A stretch of DNA of 64,000 nt, taken from positions 1 through 64,000 of the forward strand of contig QZDS01000012.1 in the NCBI GenBank assembly GCA_009917455.1, read 5' to 3'. Position numbers and translations under genes: made by a program. The notes beneath the pieces were generated by a model. It searched no databases, was not told the DNA's origin, and worked only from the letters and a program-made list of their open reading frames with translations. Each line of letters begins with the position of its first letter. The stretch's first letter is position 1. Below, one piece after another: positions 62,645 to 64,000 of the stretch. This DNA comes from a bacterium 1xD8-48 (GTDB taxonomy: Bacteria > Bacillota > Clostridia > Lachnospirales > Lachnospiraceae).

Positions 62645-64000
62645 ATGGAAAAAATTAATGTGGAAGAGATATTTGCCAGCAGGGTTTTTACACGCTCGAC
62701 GATGCGGGAGCGGCTTCCAGGAGAGGTTTACAGGGAAGTGCTTCGGGTAATGGATAAGGGCGGCGAGCTTTCGCCGGCTGCCGCGGATGTGGTGGCAAAG
62801 GCGATGAAGGACTGGGCGGTGGAGAACGGCGCGACGCACTATACGCACTGGTTTCAGCCGCTTACCGGAATTACGGCGGAAAAGCACGATTCATTTGTTT
62901 CCCACCCGGACGTGAGCGGGAAGATGATTATGGATTTTTCGGGGAGAGAACTGATTAAGGGGGAACCGGATGCCTCTTCTTTTCCCTCGGGGGGACTTCG
63001 CGCCACATTTGAGGCGAGGGGGTACACGGCATGGGACATCACATCGCCGGCCTTTTTAAAGGAGGACGCGACCGGGGTGATTCTCTGCATTCCCACCGCG
63101 TTTTGTTCCTACAATGGGGAGGCTTTGGACAAAAAAACGCCGTTGCTCCGTTCCATGGAGGCCATCAGCCATCAGGCAGTTCGTATTGCAAGGCTTTTTG
63201 ACAATAAGGGCGCCCAGGCGGAAAAGGTGGAGCCCAGCGTGGGGCCGGAGCAGGAGTATTTTCTGATAGACAGGGAAAAGTATCTGAAAAGGCCTGACCT
63301 TATTTATGCGGGGCGGACGCTGTTCGGCGCGCAGGCGCCTAAGGGGCAGGAGATGGAAGACCATTATTTCGGAACCATCAGAGAGCGTGTGGGCGCTTAT
63401 ATGAAGGATTTGAATATAGAGCTCTGGAAGCTGGGCGTTACCTCCAAGACCCAGCACAACGAAGTGGCTCCGGCGCAGCACGAGTTGGCGACAATTTACG
63501 AGACGGCCAATATTGCAGTTGACCATAACCAGCTTGTGATGGAAACCATGAAGAAGGTAGCGGGGCGGCACGGTCTGACCTGTCTGCTCCATGAAAAGCC
63601 CTTCGAAGGCGTGAACGGCTCCGGGAAACATAACAACTGGTCTCTGACCACGGATAACGGCGTAAATCTGCTTGACCCGGGAGATACGCCCAATGAAAAT
63701 ATCCAGTTTCTGCTGGTACTGGCGTGTATCATCAAGGCCGTTGACATTCACGCGGATTTGCTGCGTCAGAGCGCTTCCGACGTGGGAAATGACCACAGGC
63801 TTGGAGCAAACGAGGCGCCTCCGGCGATTATTTCCGTTTTCCTTGGGGAACAGCTTGAAGATGTGGTAAAGCAGCTTGTGGAAACGGGAGAAGCCGCCCG
63901 CTGTCTGGAAGGCGGCGTACTGGAAACCGGCGTTTCCACTCTGCCCGATTTTGAAAAGGACGCCACGGACAGAAACAGAACCTCGCCCTTTGCGTTTACC
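62645..64000 (+). CDS. glnN: glutamine synthetase type III, 5' part
   Basis: At least 452 residues, running off the right edge. Start [15 protein letters not shown] after GAGG. GSIII signatures: [75 protein letters not shown]. Makes glutamine from glutamate and ammonia. Not related closely to GlnA; type III is common in Bacteroides, cyanobacteria and some Clostridia. Confidence 0.95.
   Translation, partial: MEKINVEEIFASRVFTRSTMRERLPGEVYREVLRVMDKGGELSPAAADVVAKAMKDWAVENGATHYTHWFQPLTGITAEKHDSFVSHPDVSGKMIMDFSGRELIKGEPDASSFPSGGLRATFEARGYTAWDITSPAFLKEDATGVILCIPTAFCSYNGEALDKKTPLLRSMEAISHQAVRIARLFDNKGAQAEKVEPSVGPEQEYFLIDREKYLKRPDLIYAGRTLFGAQAPKGQEMEDHYFGTIRERVGAYMKDLNIELWKLGVTSKTQHNEVAPAQHELATIYETANIAVDHNQLVMETMKKVAGRHGLTCLLHEKPFEGVNGSGKHNNWSLTTDNGVNLLDPGDTPNENIQFLLVLACIIKAVDIHADLLRQSASDVGNDHRLGANEAPPAIISVFLGEQLEDVVKQLVETGEAARCLEGGVLETGVSTLPDFEKDATDRNRTSPFAFT

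Overview
This window looks like a chromosomal segment of a spore-forming gut Clostridium, most likely a Lachnospiraceae member. Reasons: moderate GC, AGGAGG-type ribosome sites, a Bacillus/Clostridium-type order from the ornithine/lysine/arginine decarboxylase through yaaR, holB, ricT (yaaT), trmN6 (yabB) and rsmI (yabC), the spore maturation gene spmA, the ireB-ruvX-DUF1292-rnj block and a type III glutamine synthetase.

Layout. 1-1050: seven tRNA genes (Asp, Val, Thr, Tyr, fMet, Phe, Lys), a terminator and a possible structured RNA. 1.1-10.1 kb: a lipoprotein, an HD-domain protein and the conserved yaa/yab block with a pyruvate kinase inserted. 10.2-21.2 kb: an accessory island made of an intact spmA followed by four further copies of only the 3' part of spmA. 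Each copy is preceded by the same inverted-repeat site, and between copies lie defence-like cargo genes (HIRAN protein plus unknown; recombinase-like protein plus AAA/PD-(D/E)XK protein; HEPN-like protein plus KGGVGR ATPase; MNT/HEPN toxin-antitoxin). I read this as a serial cassette array that uses spmA as its insertion site. 21.2-27 kb: degenerate sequence, a broken acetyltransferase, a two-component system with a BcrA-type ABC exporter, and remnants of an integrase and an IS256 transposase. 27-30.3 kb: a PHP-UvrD fusion helicase on the minus strand.

30.3-40 kb: a complete type I-C CRISPR-Cas locus (cas3-cas5c-cas8c-cas7-cas4-cas1-cas2, a leader, and 19 repeats with 18 spacers). Upstream of cas3, on the opposite strand, sits a lone degenerate repeat with its own promoter. 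The sequence following it matches the cas promoter next to a TTC motif, with mismatches only at positions 6 and 12 of the first 16. That is the pattern expected of a crRNA-like guide that lets Cascade repress its own operon, and I consider it the most interesting signal here.

40-51 kb: a hemerythrin/CheX-like protein, a MarR-MATE pair with twin operators, an iron-sulfur flavoprotein, an acetyltransferase, a TIM-barrel/Gfo-Idh sugar operon ending in a LacI regulator, and nudC. 51-64 kb: housekeeping genes for rRNA and tRNA modification (prmA, rsmE, cysteine desulfurase-thiI, mtaB, trmR-like, U32 peptidase), an HPr-like protein without the usual phosphorylated histidine, ireB-ruvX-DUF1292-RNase J, and glnN running off the end.
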